This document shows positions 15,631-25,213 of a stretch of DNA of 64,000 nt, piece by piece (the stretch's first letter is position 1; each line of letters starts with the position of its first letter). Location of the stretch: NCBI GenBank assembly GCA_900321655.1, contig ONWU01000015.1, forward strand, positions 1 through 64,000. The letters are read 5' to 3'. Position numbers and translations under genes: made by a program. Source of the stretch: an uncultured Bacteroidales bacterium. Lineage in GTDB: Bacteria; Bacteroidota; Bacteroidia; Bacteroidales; UBA932. Below the pieces are notes generated by a model. It was not told the origin of the DNA. It saw only the letters and a program-made list of their open reading frames with translations, and did no database searches.

Positions 15631-17625
15631 ATGACCTTTCAGGAAGAGATTCTTGCCGGCATTCCGGCCACCGCACTGCCGGAAGCCAAGCCCTATGACA
15701 GCCAAATCAACCATGCCCCCAAGCGGAAGGATATCCTGAAGCCGGAAGAGAAGGTGCTGGCGCTCCAGAACGCCCTGCGGTACTTCCCCGAGGCGCTCCA
15801 CGCGCAGCTGGCGCCGGAATTCGCCCAGGAACTGAAGGAATACGGCCGCATCTATATGTACCGCTATCGGCCCTCCTATAAGATCTATGCCCGCCCTATA
15901 GACGAGTATCCCGCCAAGTCCAGGCAGGCGGCGGCCATTATGGCTATGATCCAGAACAACCTGGACGAGAGGGTGGCCCAGCATCCCCACGAGCTCATCA
16001 TCTACGGCGGCAACGGAGCCATCTTCCAGAACTGGGCCCAGTACCGCCTGGTGATGCAGTACCTCTCCACCATGACGGAAGAGCAGACGCTGGTGATGTA
16101 CAGCGGCCATCCGCTGGGGCTGTTCCCCAGCCACAAGGATGCCCCGCGCGTGATCGTCACTAACGGGATGGTCATTCCCAACTACTCCAAACCGGACGAC
16201 TGGGAAAGGTTCAACGCCCTGGGCGTTTCTCAATACGGCCAGATGACGGCCGGGTCCTATATGTATATAGGTCCTCAAGGCATTGTACACGGCACCACCA
16301 TCACGGTGATGAACGCCGCCCGCAAGCAGGGTGGCAGCCCGGCCGGCAAGCTGTTTGTAACGGCGGGCCTGGGCGGTATGAGCGGTGCGCAGCCCAAGGC
16401 CGGCAACATTGCCGGGGTGGTGAGCGTGACGGCCGAAATCAATCCCAAAGCGGCCGAAAAGCGCCATGAGCAGGGCTGGGTGGACGAGCTCCACTACAGC
16501 CTGGAGGAACTCATCCCCCGCATCCGGAAGGCGGTAGCCGAGAGGGAAGTGGTCTCACTGGCTTATGTGGGCAACGTAGTAGACCTCTGGGAGCGCCTCG
16601 CCGCAGAACACGTGCACGTAGACCTCGGCAGTGACCAGACATCCCTGCACAACCCCTGGGCCGGCGGGTACTATCCCGTGGGATACACCCTGGAAGAGTC
16701 CAAGGAGATGATGGCCGATGACCCGGACGCCTTCCGCGGCGCCGTGCAGGCTTCTCTCCGCCGGCAGGTAGCGGCCATCAACCGGCTGTCGGCCGAAGGA
16801 ATGTATTTCTTCGATTACGGCAACGCCTTCCTTTTGGAAAGCTCCCGCGCCGGGGCGGATATCATGAGGCCCGACGGCACTTTCCGCTATCCTTCCTACG
16901 TTCAGGATATCATGGGGCCGATGTACTTCGACTACGGCTTCGGCCCGTTCCGCTGGGTGTGCATGAGCGAAAAGCCGGAAGATCTTCAGAAGACCGACGA
17001 GATAGCCGTCCGGGTGCTCTCGGAGATTGCCGCAGGCTCTCCCGAAGAGATTGCCGGCCAGATGCGGGACAACATCCACTGGATCCGGGAAGCCGGACGC
17101 AACCACCTGGTGGTGGGCTCCCAGGCCCGTATCCTCTACGCAGACTGCGAAGGCCGCACCCGGATTGCCCTCGCGTTCAACGAGGCCATCCGCAAAGGCG
17201 AAATATCGGCCCCCATCGTGCTGGGAAGGGACCACCACGACGTTTCCGGAACGGACTCCCCCTTCCGCGAAACCTCCAACATCTACGACGGCAGCCGCTT
17301 TACGGCCGATATGGCTGTGCAGAACGTGATCGGGGACAGTTTCCGCGGCGCCACCTGGGTGAGCATCCACAACGGGGGCGGCGTAGGCTGGGGAGAAGTC
17401 ATCAACGGCGGCTTCGGGATGGTCATTGACGGATCGGCCGATTCGGCCCGCCACATCCGCGAAATGCTCTTCTGGGACGTGAACAACGGCATCGCCCGCC
17501 GCTCCTGGGCCCGCAACAGCGCCGCCCGCTTTGCCATCGAACGCGAAATGGCCCGCACCCCCGGCCTGCAGGTCACCCTCCCCTACCAGGCCGATGAAAA
17601 CTTAATCCGAAAAGCTTTAGACTAA
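15631..17625 (+). CDS. hutU: Urocanate hydratase (long form)
   Basis: 664 residues, the longer form of the family, near the animal enzyme in length rather than the ~555 of Pseudomonas. NAD+ binding and catalysis are supported by TAGLGGMSGAQPKAGN, by GRDHHDVSGTDSPFRET and by the block WVSIHNGGGVGWGEVINGG. The enzyme adds water to urocanate, giving 4-imidazolone-5-propanoate. It uses tightly bound NAD+ as an electrophile. The stop overlaps the hutH start (TAATG), as expected of translational coupling. Confidence 0.97.
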   Translation: MTFQEEILAGIPATALPEAKPYDSQINHAPKRKDILKPEEKVLALQNALRYFPEALHAQLAPEFAQELKEYGRIYMYRYRPSYKIYARPIDEYPAKSRQAAAIMAMIQNNLDERVAQHPHELIIYGGNGAIFQNWAQYRLVMQYLSTMTEEQTLVMYSGHPLGLFPSHKDAPRVIVTNGMVIPNYSKPDDWERFNALGVSQYGQMTAGSYMYIGPQGIVHGTTITVMNAARKQGGSPAGKLFVTAGLGGMSGAQPKAGNIAGVVSVTAEINPKAAEKRHEQGWVDELHYSLEELIPRIRKAVAEREVVSLAYVGNVVDLWERLAAEHVHVDLGSDQTSLHNPWAGGYYPVGYTLEESKEMMADDPDAFRGAVQASLRRQVAAINRLSAEGMYFFDYGNAFLLESSRAGADIMRPDGTFRYPSYVQDIMGPMYFDYGFGPFRWVCMSEKPEDLQKTDEIAVRVLSEIAAGSPEEIAGQMRDNIHWIREAGRNHLVVGSQARILYADCEGRTRIALAFNEAIRKGEISAPIVLGRDHHDVSGTDSPFRETSNIYDGSRFTADMAVQNVIGDSFRGATWVSIHNGGGVGWGEVINGGFGMVIDGSADSARHIREMLFWDVNNGIARRSWARNSAARFAIEREMARTPGLQVTLPYQADENLIRKALD

Positions 17626-19109
17626 TGCACAGTATATCCCACGCCCATCTCTCCCTGGAGAGAGTGAAAGAAATCCTGGACAACCACGAAAAACTCACCC
17701 TGTCGCAGGAAGCCGTAGACGCCATTGTCAAATGCCGGGCATACCTGGACAAGAAAATGGAAGACCTGGACCGCCCCATCTACGGGGTAACCACTGGCTT
17801 CGGTTCCCTCTATAACGTAACCATCCCGAAGGAAGACCTGAGCCAGCTCCAGCACAACCTGGTGATGTCCCACGCCTGCGGAACCGGAGAAACCGTGAGG
17901 CCGCAGATTGTGAAGCTGATGCTCCTTCTGAAGGTGCAGAACCTCTCCTACGGCCACTCCGGAGCGCAGCTGGCCACCGTACAGCGCCTGGTGGACATGT
18001 TCAACGAAGACGTGCTGCCGGTGGTGTACCAGCAGGGCTCCCTGGGCGCCTCCGGAGACCTCGCCCCCCTGGCGCATCTGTGCCTCCCGCTCATCGGAAT
18101 GGGAGAGGTCCTCTATCAGGGAAAGGTCCGGCCCTCGGCCGATGTATGGAAGGAGAAGGGCTGGGAGGCCATCAAGCTGCAGAGCAAGGAGGGCCTGGCC
18201 CTTCTGAACGGCACGCAGTTTATGAGCGCCCATGCCATCTGGTGCATCCTCAAGAGCATGCGCCTGAGCGCCTGGGCCGATGTTATCGGCGCCATGTCCC
18301 TGGACGCCTATGACGGCCGCATAGAGCCCTTCCTCCCCCTCACCCATCAGCTTCGGCCCCATACCGGGCAGATTCTCACGGGAGAGGCCTTTATGAAGAT
18401 CCTGGAAGGGAGCGAACTCATCAACCGGCCCAAGGTGCACGTGCAGGATCCCTACAGCTTCCGCTGCATCCCGCAGGTGCACGGAGCGGTGAAAGACAAT
18501 ATTATGTATGTCAAGTCCGTCATCGAGAACGAGATCAACTCCGCCACGGACAACCCCAATATCTTCCCGGACGAGGATATGGTGATATCGGCCGGCAACT
18601 TCCACGGAGAGCCCATCGCCATTCCGATGGATTCCCTGGCCATCGCTATGAGCGAACTGGCCAGCATCTCGGAGCGCCGCACCTTCCAGCTCATCGACGG
18701 TCTCCGCGGCCTCCCGAAGTACCTGGTGGCTTCACCCGGCCTCAACAGCGGCTTTATGATTCCGCAGTACACGGCCGCCAGCATCGTGTCCCAGAACAAG
18801 GGGCTGTGCTGGCCCGCCTCCTGCGACTCCATCCCTTCGTCCCAGGGCCAGGAAGACCACGTCTCGATGGGCTCCAACAGCGCCACCAAGCTGGTGCGGG
18901 TGGTAGACAATGTGGAAACCGTGCTGGCCATAGAGCTTTTCAACGCCGCGCAGGCACTGGAGTTCCGCCGGCCCCTGAAGAGTTCCCCCAAACTGGAACA
19001 TATCTTTGCCGATTACCGCCGGGAGGTCCCCTTCCTCTCTACGGACACATATATGCATCCCTACATTATGAAATCCGTCGAATTCATCCGGAATGAGTCT
19101 TATCTATAA
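17625..19109 (+). CDS. hutH: Histidine ammonia-lyase
   Basis: 494 residues. Ala142-Ser143-Gly144 in GSLGASGDLAPLA forms the MIO cofactor autocatalytically, at the same numbering as the Pseudomonas enzyme. YGVTTGFGSL near 53 and SSQGQEDHVSMGS near 407 are further active-site blocks. It deaminates L-histidine to urocanate, the first step of the pathway. It is coupled to hutU by a 1-base overlap and its 3' end overlaps hutI by 17 bases. Confidence 0.97.
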   Translation: MHSISHAHLSLERVKEILDNHEKLTLSQEAVDAIVKCRAYLDKKMEDLDRPIYGVTTGFGSLYNVTIPKEDLSQLQHNLVMSHACGTGETVRPQIVKLMLLLKVQNLSYGHSGAQLATVQRLVDMFNEDVLPVVYQQGSLGASGDLAPLAHLCLPLIGMGEVLYQGKVRPSADVWKEKGWEAIKLQSKEGLALLNGTQFMSAHAIWCILKSMRLSAWADVIGAMSLDAYDGRIEPFLPLTHQLRPHTGQILTGEAFMKILEGSELINRPKVHVQDPYSFRCIPQVHGAVKDNIMYVKSVIENEINSATDNPNIFPDEDMVISAGNFHGEPIAIPMDSLAIAMSELASISERRTFQLIDGLRGLPKYLVASPGLNSGFMIPQYTAASIVSQNKGLCWPASCDSIPSSQGQEDHVSMGSNSATKLVRVVDNVETVLAIELFNAAQALEFRRPLKSSPKLEHIFADYRREVPFLSTDTYMHPYIMKSVEFIRNESYL

Positions 19110-20292
19110 TATAGGCCTTTTGGCGGGCATCCAGCCGGAAGGGGTCCTTCGGGTGGAAGGAGAGGCGCAGGGGCGCACCGGCCTCCTGGAGAATGCCTGG
19201 CTTCGCTACGAAGACGACCGGATCGTGGATTTCGGGCCGATGTCCTCTGTCATTCTGAGCGGCAGCGAAGAAGCTCTGGACGCGGAAGGCGGGATGGTGA
19301 TGCCGGGCTTTTGCGACAGCCACACGCACGTGGTGTATGCCGGCAGCCGGGACGGAGAGTTCCTGGACAAGATCAACGGCCTTTCCTACGAAGAGATAGC
19401 GGCCCGCGGCGGCGGCATCCTCAATTCGGCCGATCTGCTGCACCGCACCTCCGAAGAAGAGCTATACTCCCAGTCCCTCCCCCGCGTGCAGGAAATGATG
19501 GAAAAGGGCACCGTAGCGCTGGAAATCAAGAGCGGCTACGGGCTCAATCCGGCCGATGAGATAAAGATGCTGCGCGTGATCCGCCACATCGGGGAAACGG
19601 TCCCCGCCACGGTCAAAAGCACCTTCCTGGGAGCCCACGCCGTGGGGCGGGGCTATACCCACGAAGAATACGTGCAGGCGGTCATCGATATGATTCCCCA
19701 GGCGGCGGAATATGCAGACTTTGTGGACGTATTCTGCGACGAGGGCTTCTTTACCGTGGAGGACACAGACCGCATCCTGACGGCGGCAGAGCACCTTCTC
19801 ACCCCCAAGATCCACGCCAACGAGCTGGCCGTCAGCGGCGGCGTGCAGGTGGGCGTGAAACACAAGGCCCTTTCGGTAGACCACCTGGAGCGCACCACAG
19901 AGGCCGAAATATCGGCCCTCAAGGATACCCGGACTATGCCCACGATGCTGCCGGGCTCTTCCTTCTTCCTGGGTCTCCCCTACGGCCGGGCCAGGGAGTT
20001 CCTGAAGGCTGGGCTGGGCGTGGCGCTGGCATCGGACTACAATCCCGGTTCCTCCCCCAGTGGAGATATGCGCTTTGTGATGGCCCAGGGCTGCATCAAG
20101 ATGCGCCTCACCCCCGTGGAAGCCTTCAACGCCGTCACCCTCAACAGCGCCTATGCGATGGGGGTAAGCACGGAATACGGCTCCATCACCCGCGGCAAGA
20201 AGGCCGCCCTCATCCTTACCCGGCCCGGCTGGGACCTCACCAAAATCGCCTACCAGTACCAAACGCCCTTCATCCGGAAGGTAATCCTATAA
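19093..20292 (+). CDS. hutI: Imidazolonepropionase
   Basis: 399 residues, amidohydrolase superfamily. Metal ligands His77 and His79 lie in CDSHTHVVYAG, and further ligands in FLGAHAVG and IHANELA, with the terminal Asp in ALASDYNPGSSP. It opens the imidazolone ring to give N-formimidoyl-L-glutamate, which FtcD then uses. The pathway in this operon is complete to glutamate, with no hutG or hutF needed. The start overlaps hutH by 17 bases. Confidence 0.96.
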   Translation: MSLIYNIGLLAGIQPEGVLRVEGEAQGRTGLLENAWLRYEDDRIVDFGPMSSVILSGSEEALDAEGGMVMPGFCDSHTHVVYAGSRDGEFLDKINGLSYEEIAARGGGILNSADLLHRTSEEELYSQSLPRVQEMMEKGTVALEIKSGYGLNPADEIKMLRVIRHIGETVPATVKSTFLGAHAVGRGYTHEEYVQAVIDMIPQAAEYADFVDVFCDEGFFTVEDTDRILTAAEHLLTPKIHANELAVSGGVQVGVKHKALSVDHLERTTEAEISALKDTRTMPTMLPGSSFFLGLPYGRAREFLKAGLGVALASDYNPGSSPSGDMRFVMAQGCIKMRLTPVEAFNAVTLNSAYAMGVSTEYGSITRGKKAALILTRPGWDLTKIAYQYQTPFIRKVIL

Positions 20293-20310
20293 GTTTTGCC
20301 CGCTTTTTTT

Positions 20311-20318
20311 TATCTTTG
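20311..20318 (+). promoter_or_regulatory. -7 box upstream of the HAD-aguBA operon
   Basis: TATCTTTG ends 6 bases before the ATG at 20325. A TTTG at 20295-20298 is only 12 bases away, so the -33 element is poor. The box decides against the TTG at 20316 as a start. Confidence 0.45.
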
Positions 20319-20324
20319 CACATT

Positions 20325-21164
20325 ATGAGACGCAAACCCATCATAGGACTCATCTACGACTTTGACGGAACCCTCTGCCCCGGCAATATGCAGGAGTTCG
20401 GTTTCATCCAGGCCATCCGGCAAACTCCGGAAGAGTTCTGGACCAAGAGCAACAACCTGGCCATAGACCAGGACGCCTCCAACATCCTGTCGTATATGAA
20501 ACTGATGTACGACGAGGCCAAAAAAAACGGCATCAAGCTCACCCGGGAGGACTTCAACCGCTATGGGGCGGATATCAAGCTCTATGACGGCGTACGGGAA
20601 TGGTTCGGTCTGGTGAACGAGTATGGCCGGAAGAAAGGGGTGATCGTGGAACATTACATCAATTCCTCGGGCCTCACGGAAATCATTGAAGGTTCTCCCA
20701 TTGCCAAGGAATTCAAGCACGTGTTCGCCGGCAGCTACCTGTATGATGAGAACGGAGAGGCCGAATGGCCCGCCATCGCCGTAGACTACACGGCCAAAAC
20801 CCAGTACCTCTTCAAAATCCAGAAAGGAATCTTCTCTTCCCGAGACTCCCACGAGGTGAACGAACACAGTACGGACGAGGAGAAACGCCTTCCCCTCACC
20901 AACATGGTTTACTTTGGAGACGGAGAAACAGATATTCCCTCCATGAAAGTGGTAAACATGTTTGGCGGCAACTCCATTGCCGTATTTGACCCCACCCGTC
21001 CCGGAAAGAAAAAACTGGCCCGCAAACTGCTTCGCCAGGGTCGTGTGAACTTTATCACGCCCGCTTCCTACACCAAGGACAGCCGCACCTTCCGCCTGGT
21101 CTGCGCTATCATAGACAAGATCAAGGCCCAAAGCGAATTACAAAAATTCTCCACCTACAGATAA
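20325..21164 (+). CDS. HAD-superfamily hydrolase
   Basis: 279 residues. Motif I is IYDFDGTLC (nucleophile Asp12, acid/base Asp14). Motif IV is YFGDGETDIPSMKV, and a Lys-rich segment follows. The large helical cap between them suggests a phosphatase for a small metabolite; the substrate is not evident. It overlaps aguB by one base (TAATG), which places it in the agmatine operon, but no known polyamine step needs a HAD phosphatase. It may be a phosphoserine phosphatase-like housekeeping enzyme. Confidence 0.85.
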   Translation: MRRKPIIGLIYDFDGTLCPGNMQEFGFIQAIRQTPEEFWTKSNNLAIDQDASNILSYMKLMYDEAKKNGIKLTREDFNRYGADIKLYDGVREWFGLVNEYGRKKGVIVEHYINSSGLTEIIEGSPIAKEFKHVFAGSYLYDENGEAEWPAIAVDYTAKTQYLFKIQKGIFSSRDSHEVNEHSTDEEKRLPLTNMVYFGDGETDIPSMKVVNMFGGNSIAVFDPTRPGKKKLARKLLRQGRVNFITPASYTKDSRTFRLVCAIIDKIKAQSELQKFSTYR

Positions 21165-22048
21165 TGAGAAAACTGAAAGTAGGCATGGTGCAGCAGCACT
21201 GCACCGCCGATATTCCCGGAAATATAGCCCGCCTGCAAGGTTACGTACGGGAAGCTGCCGCCCAAGGGGCGCAGCTGGTAGTTCTGCAGGAACTCCACAA
21301 CAGCCTGTACTTCTGCCAGGAAGAAAACGCCAAGCTGTGCGATCTGGCAGAACCCATCCCCGGCCCGTCCACCGAGTCCTTCGGTGCCCTGGCCAAGGAA
21401 CTGGGCATAGTGATTGTGCTCTCGCTCTTCGAGCGCCGCACCGCCGGCATCTACCACAACACCGCCGTGGTGCTGGAGGCCGACGGCAGCATAGCCGGCA
21501 AATACCGCAAGATGCACATCCCGGACGACCCTCTCTTCTACGAGAAGTTCTATTTCACCCCCGGAGACCTGGGCTTCCAGCCCATCCAGACCTCCGTGGG
21601 AACCCTCGGCGTGCTGGTGTGCTGGGACCAGTGGTACCCCGAAGCCGCCCGGGCGATGGCCCTGGCCGGAGCGGAGATGCTCATCTATCCCACGGCCATC
21701 GGCGGCGTGCCCACAGACCCGGAATGGGAACAGAAACAGCAGTGCCAGGCCTGGCAGCTGGTCCAGCGCGGCCACAGCGTAGCCAATGGCCTCCCCGTGA
21801 TTACGGTGAACCGCACGGGCGTGGAACCGGATCCCACCGGCCATTCCACCGGCATCGATTTCTGGGGCCACTCCTTCGCCACCGGCGCCCAGGGAGAGCT
21901 CCTTACAGAGTTTGAAAAGGCCGAAGAAGGCGTGCACGTGGTGGAGATAGACCTGGAACAAAGCGAGTACGTCCGTCGCGGCTGGCCCTTCCTCAGGGAC
22001 CGCCGCATTGACGCCTACGATGTTCTGTTAAAGCGCTTCGGAAAATGA
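21164..22048 (+). CDS. aguB: N-carbamoylputrescine amidase
   Basis: 294 residues, nitrilase superfamily. The catalytic triad is visible: Glu43 (LQELHN), Lys116 (KYRKMHIPDD) and Cys153 (LVCWDQWYPE). The family-specific YEKFYFTPGD and GHSVANGLPV blocks support N-carbamoylputrescine as the substrate, which is hydrolysed to putrescine, CO2 and ammonia. It overlaps aguA by 4 bases (ATGA). Confidence 0.94.
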   Translation: MRKLKVGMVQQHCTADIPGNIARLQGYVREAAAQGAQLVVLQELHNSLYFCQEENAKLCDLAEPIPGPSTESFGALAKELGIVIVLSLFERRTAGIYHNTAVVLEADGSIAGKYRKMHIPDDPLFYEKFYFTPGDLGFQPIQTSVGTLGVLVCWDQWYPEAARAMALAGAEMLIYPTAIGGVPTDPEWEQKQQCQAWQLVQRGHSVANGLPVITVNRTGVEPDPTGHSTGIDFWGHSFATGAQGELLTEFEKAEEGVHVVEIDLEQSEYVRRGWPFLRDRRIDAYDVLLKRFGK

Positions 22049-23064
22049 GATTACCGGCCGAATGGGAACCCCAGGGCTTTGTGCAGTTGACCTGGCCGCA
22101 CAAGGACTCTCTCTGGTATGAGGTAGAAAAGGTCCAGGATTGCTATACAAGGATTGTAACGGCCATCCTACGCCACGAACCCGTGCTGATGGTCTGCCGG
22201 GACCAGGCCGAATGCGAAGAAGACCTTCGCCGCTGCGGCCTCGCCTCCACAAATGGAATCCGCTTCGTGGAATGTCCCATCAATGACACCTGGGCCAGAG
22301 ACCACGGCGCCATCTCCGTCTATGGGGATGCCGGGGAAAAGATTATATTGGATTTTGTGTTCAACGGCTGGGGGCTCAAGTTCGCGGCCGACCTGGACAA
22401 CCAGATCACCCGCCAGGCCTTCGCCTGTGGCGCTTTCGGCCCGGATGTGCAGTACAAGGATATGCGTCCCTATGTACTGGAAGGCGGCAGCATAGACTGC
22501 GACGGGGCCGGAACGCTGCTAACCACCCGGGAGTGCCTGTGCTCGCTCAACCGCAACGAGTACCTGACGCAGGAGCAGATAGAGGCCCGCCTGAAAGAAG
22601 TTTTCGGCCTCAAGCGCATCCTGTGGCTGGATTACGGCGGAATTGTGGGAGACGACACGGACAGCCACGTAGATATCCTGGCCCGTTTCTGCGGGCCCGA
22701 TACCATAGCCTATACCTCCTGTGAGGATGAGGCCGACGAGAATTATGCGGCTCTCAAAGCCATGGAAACGCAGCTGAAGACGTTCCGTACCCTGGACGGA
22801 AAGCCTTACAAGCTGGTTCCTCTTCCGCTTCCGGACGCCCTCTACCTGGAAGACTATCGCCTCCCGGGTTCCTACGCCAATTTCCTCATCATCAACGGGG
22901 CCGTGCTGGTTCCCGGGGCCCATTCCCCCAAAGACGCCGTGGCCGCAGCCCGGTTGCAGGAAGTATTTCCAGACCGGCAGGTAGAAATAATAGACTGCCG
23001 TGCCCTGCTCTCAGGACACGGCGGTCTTCACTGTGTTACCATGAATTACCCCGAGGGGTACTGA
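22045..23064 (+). CDS. aguA: Agmatine deiminase
   Basis: 339 residues, guanidino-group modifying fold. Signature blocks are NDTWARDHGAISV, EGGSIDCDG, GGIVGDDTDSHVD and the nucleophile Cys330 in GGLHCVTMNYP close to the C-terminus. It converts agmatine to N-carbamoylputrescine. With aguB it gives the arginine-decarboxylase route to putrescine. Its stop abuts the stop of htpG on the other strand with no gap. Confidence 0.96.
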   Translation: MRLPAEWEPQGFVQLTWPHKDSLWYEVEKVQDCYTRIVTAILRHEPVLMVCRDQAECEEDLRRCGLASTNGIRFVECPINDTWARDHGAISVYGDAGEKIILDFVFNGWGLKFAADLDNQITRQAFACGAFGPDVQYKDMRPYVLEGGSIDCDGAGTLLTTRECLCSLNRNEYLTQEQIEARLKEVFGLKRILWLDYGGIVGDDTDSHVDILARFCGPDTIAYTSCEDEADENYAALKAMETQLKTFRTLDGKPYKLVPLPLPDALYLEDYRLPGSYANFLIINGAVLVPGAHSPKDAVAAARLQEVFPDRQVEIIDCRALLSGHGGLHCVTMNYPEGY

Positions 23065-25065
23065 TTACTTCAGGTAGGCGTCGGTTACCACTTTCTGGCT
23101 ACGGGCGATGAAATCGCTCAGGGCCTTGCCTTTTAACATACCATTTCCCAGGAGGGCCAGGTCCACAATCTGGTGCAGGATTTCATTGCCGGTGGCGAAG
23201 GCTTCCACATCGGCCCTGTGGGCCTTGCGAACCGCCTCGCGGGCTTCACGGGCCTTGGTCTTTTCTTCTTCGGAAGCGTTCTCGGGAGCCTCGGCGGGAA
23301 GTTCACCCTGCGGCTTTACATCGGCCTGCTTGGCCGCCCAAATCTTGGCCACCAGCGGGTTCTCCATATTGACGGTGACGTTGTAGCTTTCCGGCATAGA
23401 ACCGTAGAAGTTCATTCCGCCGCCCAGGGCACTCATTTCACGGTAACGACGCATAAACTCGTTCTGGGTGATGAGGATGGGGGCTCCATCGGCTCCCAGG
23501 TTGTCACCGGTGACAAAGTAGTCGTTGCCTTCCGGCATCACGGCCTTGAAGAGGTTCTCCAGATCGTAACGCTCGTCTTCCTTCATCTCCAGTTTCACCT
23601 TGTCCTCCTTGGGGATGAGGTTCTCCACGGCGTCGGAGTCCACGCGGGCAAAACGGGTGTCCGTGAGCTTCTGCTCCAGCAGGTTCACGTAGTGGGCGTC
23701 CAGCTCGCAGTCCATCAGCAGCACGTCGTAGCCCTTGTCCTTGGCGGCCTGGATGTAGGCATACTGGTCCTCGGGCTTGGTGGCGTAGAGATAGACCTTC
23801 TTCTTGTCCTTGTCTGTCTGGTTATCGGCCACGGCCTTCTCGTACTCTTCAAAACTGAAGTACTTGCCGTCCGTATTCTTCAGGAGGGCGAACTTGAGGG
23901 CGCGCTCGCAGAACTTTTCGTCCGAGAGCATACCGTACTCGATGAAGAGCTTCAGGTTGTCCCACTTGGCCTCCAGCTGGGCACGCTCGTCCTTGAAGAT
24001 GCCTTCCAGACGGTCGGCCACCTTCTTGGTGATGTAGGTGGAAATCTTCTTGACGGCGGCGTCGCTCTGCAGATAGCTGCGGCTCACGTTCAGCGGAATG
24101 TCCGGGGAATCGATGACACCGTGCAGCAGGGTCATGAAGTCCGGGACAATGTTGTCCACGTGATCCGTCACGAACATCTGGTTGCAGTAGAGGGAAATCT
24201 TGTTGCGCTCTACGGCCACACGGTCCTTCAGCTTGGGGAAGTACAGGATACCGGTGAGGTTGAAGGGGTAGTCCACATTGAGGTGGATGTAGAACAGCGG
24301 ATCCTCGTTCATCGGGAAGAGGGTGTGGTAGAAGCTGATGTAATCTTCTTCCTTGAGCTCACTGGGGGCCTTGGTCCACAGGGGCTCTACGGCGTTGATA
24401 ATCTTCTCTTTGTCGGTGTCTACGTACTTGCCGTCCTTCCACTCCTGCTCCTTGCCGAAGACAATGGGAACGGGCATGAACTTGCAGTACTTCTGCAGCA
24501 GCATGTCGATGCGGGACTTCTCGGCATATTCCTTGGAATCCTCGTCCAGGTACAGGGTTATCACCGTGCCTCTGTCGGCCTTCTCAATCTCCTCCATCTC
24601 ATAGGCCGGGGAACCGTCGCAGGTCCACTTGACGGCCTTGGCGCCCTCCTTCCAGGAAAGCGTTTCGATGGTCACCTTCGAGGACACCATAAAGGCGCTG
24701 TAGAAGCCCAGGCCGAAGTGGCCGATGATGTTGCCAATCTGGTCCTTGTATTTCTCCAGGAATTCTCCGGCCGAAGAGAAGGCAATCTGGTTGATGTATT
24801 TGTCAACCTCTTCCTCCGTCATGCCGATACCGTTATCGATGATCTTGAGGGTCTTTTCCTTTTCGTCCAGTTCGATGTGCACTTTCAGCTCTCCCAGCTC
24901 CTGCTTGTAGTCTCCGGAAGCGGCCAGGGCCTTCATCTTCTGCGTGGCATCTACGGCATTGGCCACCAGTTCCCTCAGGAAAATCTCGTGGTCGCTGTAC
25001 AAAAACTGCTTGATAACCGGGAAAATGTTCTCGGTGGTTACTCCAATTTGTCCTTTGTTTGCCAT
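23065..25065 (-). CDS. htpG: Hsp90 chaperone HtpG
   Basis: 666 residues. The GHKL ATP-binding N-terminal domain shows ELVANAVDATQK (the usual Asn-Ala-x-Asp), IDNGIGMTEEEV and GHFGLGFYSAFMV. A middle domain and a C-terminal dimerisation domain follow. It is a cytosolic ATP-dependent chaperone. The variable region between 560 and 620 is acidic and Glu/Ala-rich. It is a single-gene unit divergent from lysA across a 148-base gap. Confidence 0.97.
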   Translation of the reverse strand: MANKGQIGVTTENIFPVIKQFLYSDHEIFLRELVANAVDATQKMKALAASGDYKQELGELKVHIELDEKEKTLKIIDNGIGMTEEEVDKYINQIAFSSAGEFLEKYKDQIGNIIGHFGLGFYSAFMVSSKVTIETLSWKEGAKAVKWTCDGSPAYEMEEIEKADRGTVITLYLDEDSKEYAEKSRIDMLLQKYCKFMPVPIVFGKEQEWKDGKYVDTDKEKIINAVEPLWTKAPSELKEEDYISFYHTLFPMNEDPLFYIHLNVDYPFNLTGILYFPKLKDRVAVERNKISLYCNQMFVTDHVDNIVPDFMTLLHGVIDSPDIPLNVSRSYLQSDAAVKKISTYITKKVADRLEGIFKDERAQLEAKWDNLKLFIEYGMLSDEKFCERALKFALLKNTDGKYFSFEEYEKAVADNQTDKDKKKVYLYATKPEDQYAYIQAAKDKGYDVLLMDCELDAHYVNLLEQKLTDTRFARVDSDAVENLIPKEDKVKLEMKEDERYDLENLFKAVMPEGNDYFVTGDNLGADGAPILITQNEFMRRYREMSALGGGMNFYGSMPESYNVTVNMENPLVAKIWAAKQADVKPQGELPAEAPENASEEEKTKAREAREAVRKAHRADVEAFATGNEILHQIVDLALLGNGMLKGKALSDFIARSQKVVTDAYLK

Positions 25066-25213
25066 ATCTATTCTTCTTATTTTATATTCTCATTTGACGC
25101 ACTGGAAATAGTCAAAATACAAGCCAAAGGCCATCGGCTGACAAATTGGCAGATGCGAAGATGGCGAGAAATAAAAATTTTAATTATCTTCGCACCAACT
25201 TATTGATTGATAT

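Noticed and set aside
23173..25206. Open frame of 677 codons antisense to htpG
   Set aside because: HtpG is certain on the minus strand; the antisense product is Leu/Val/His-rich without domains.
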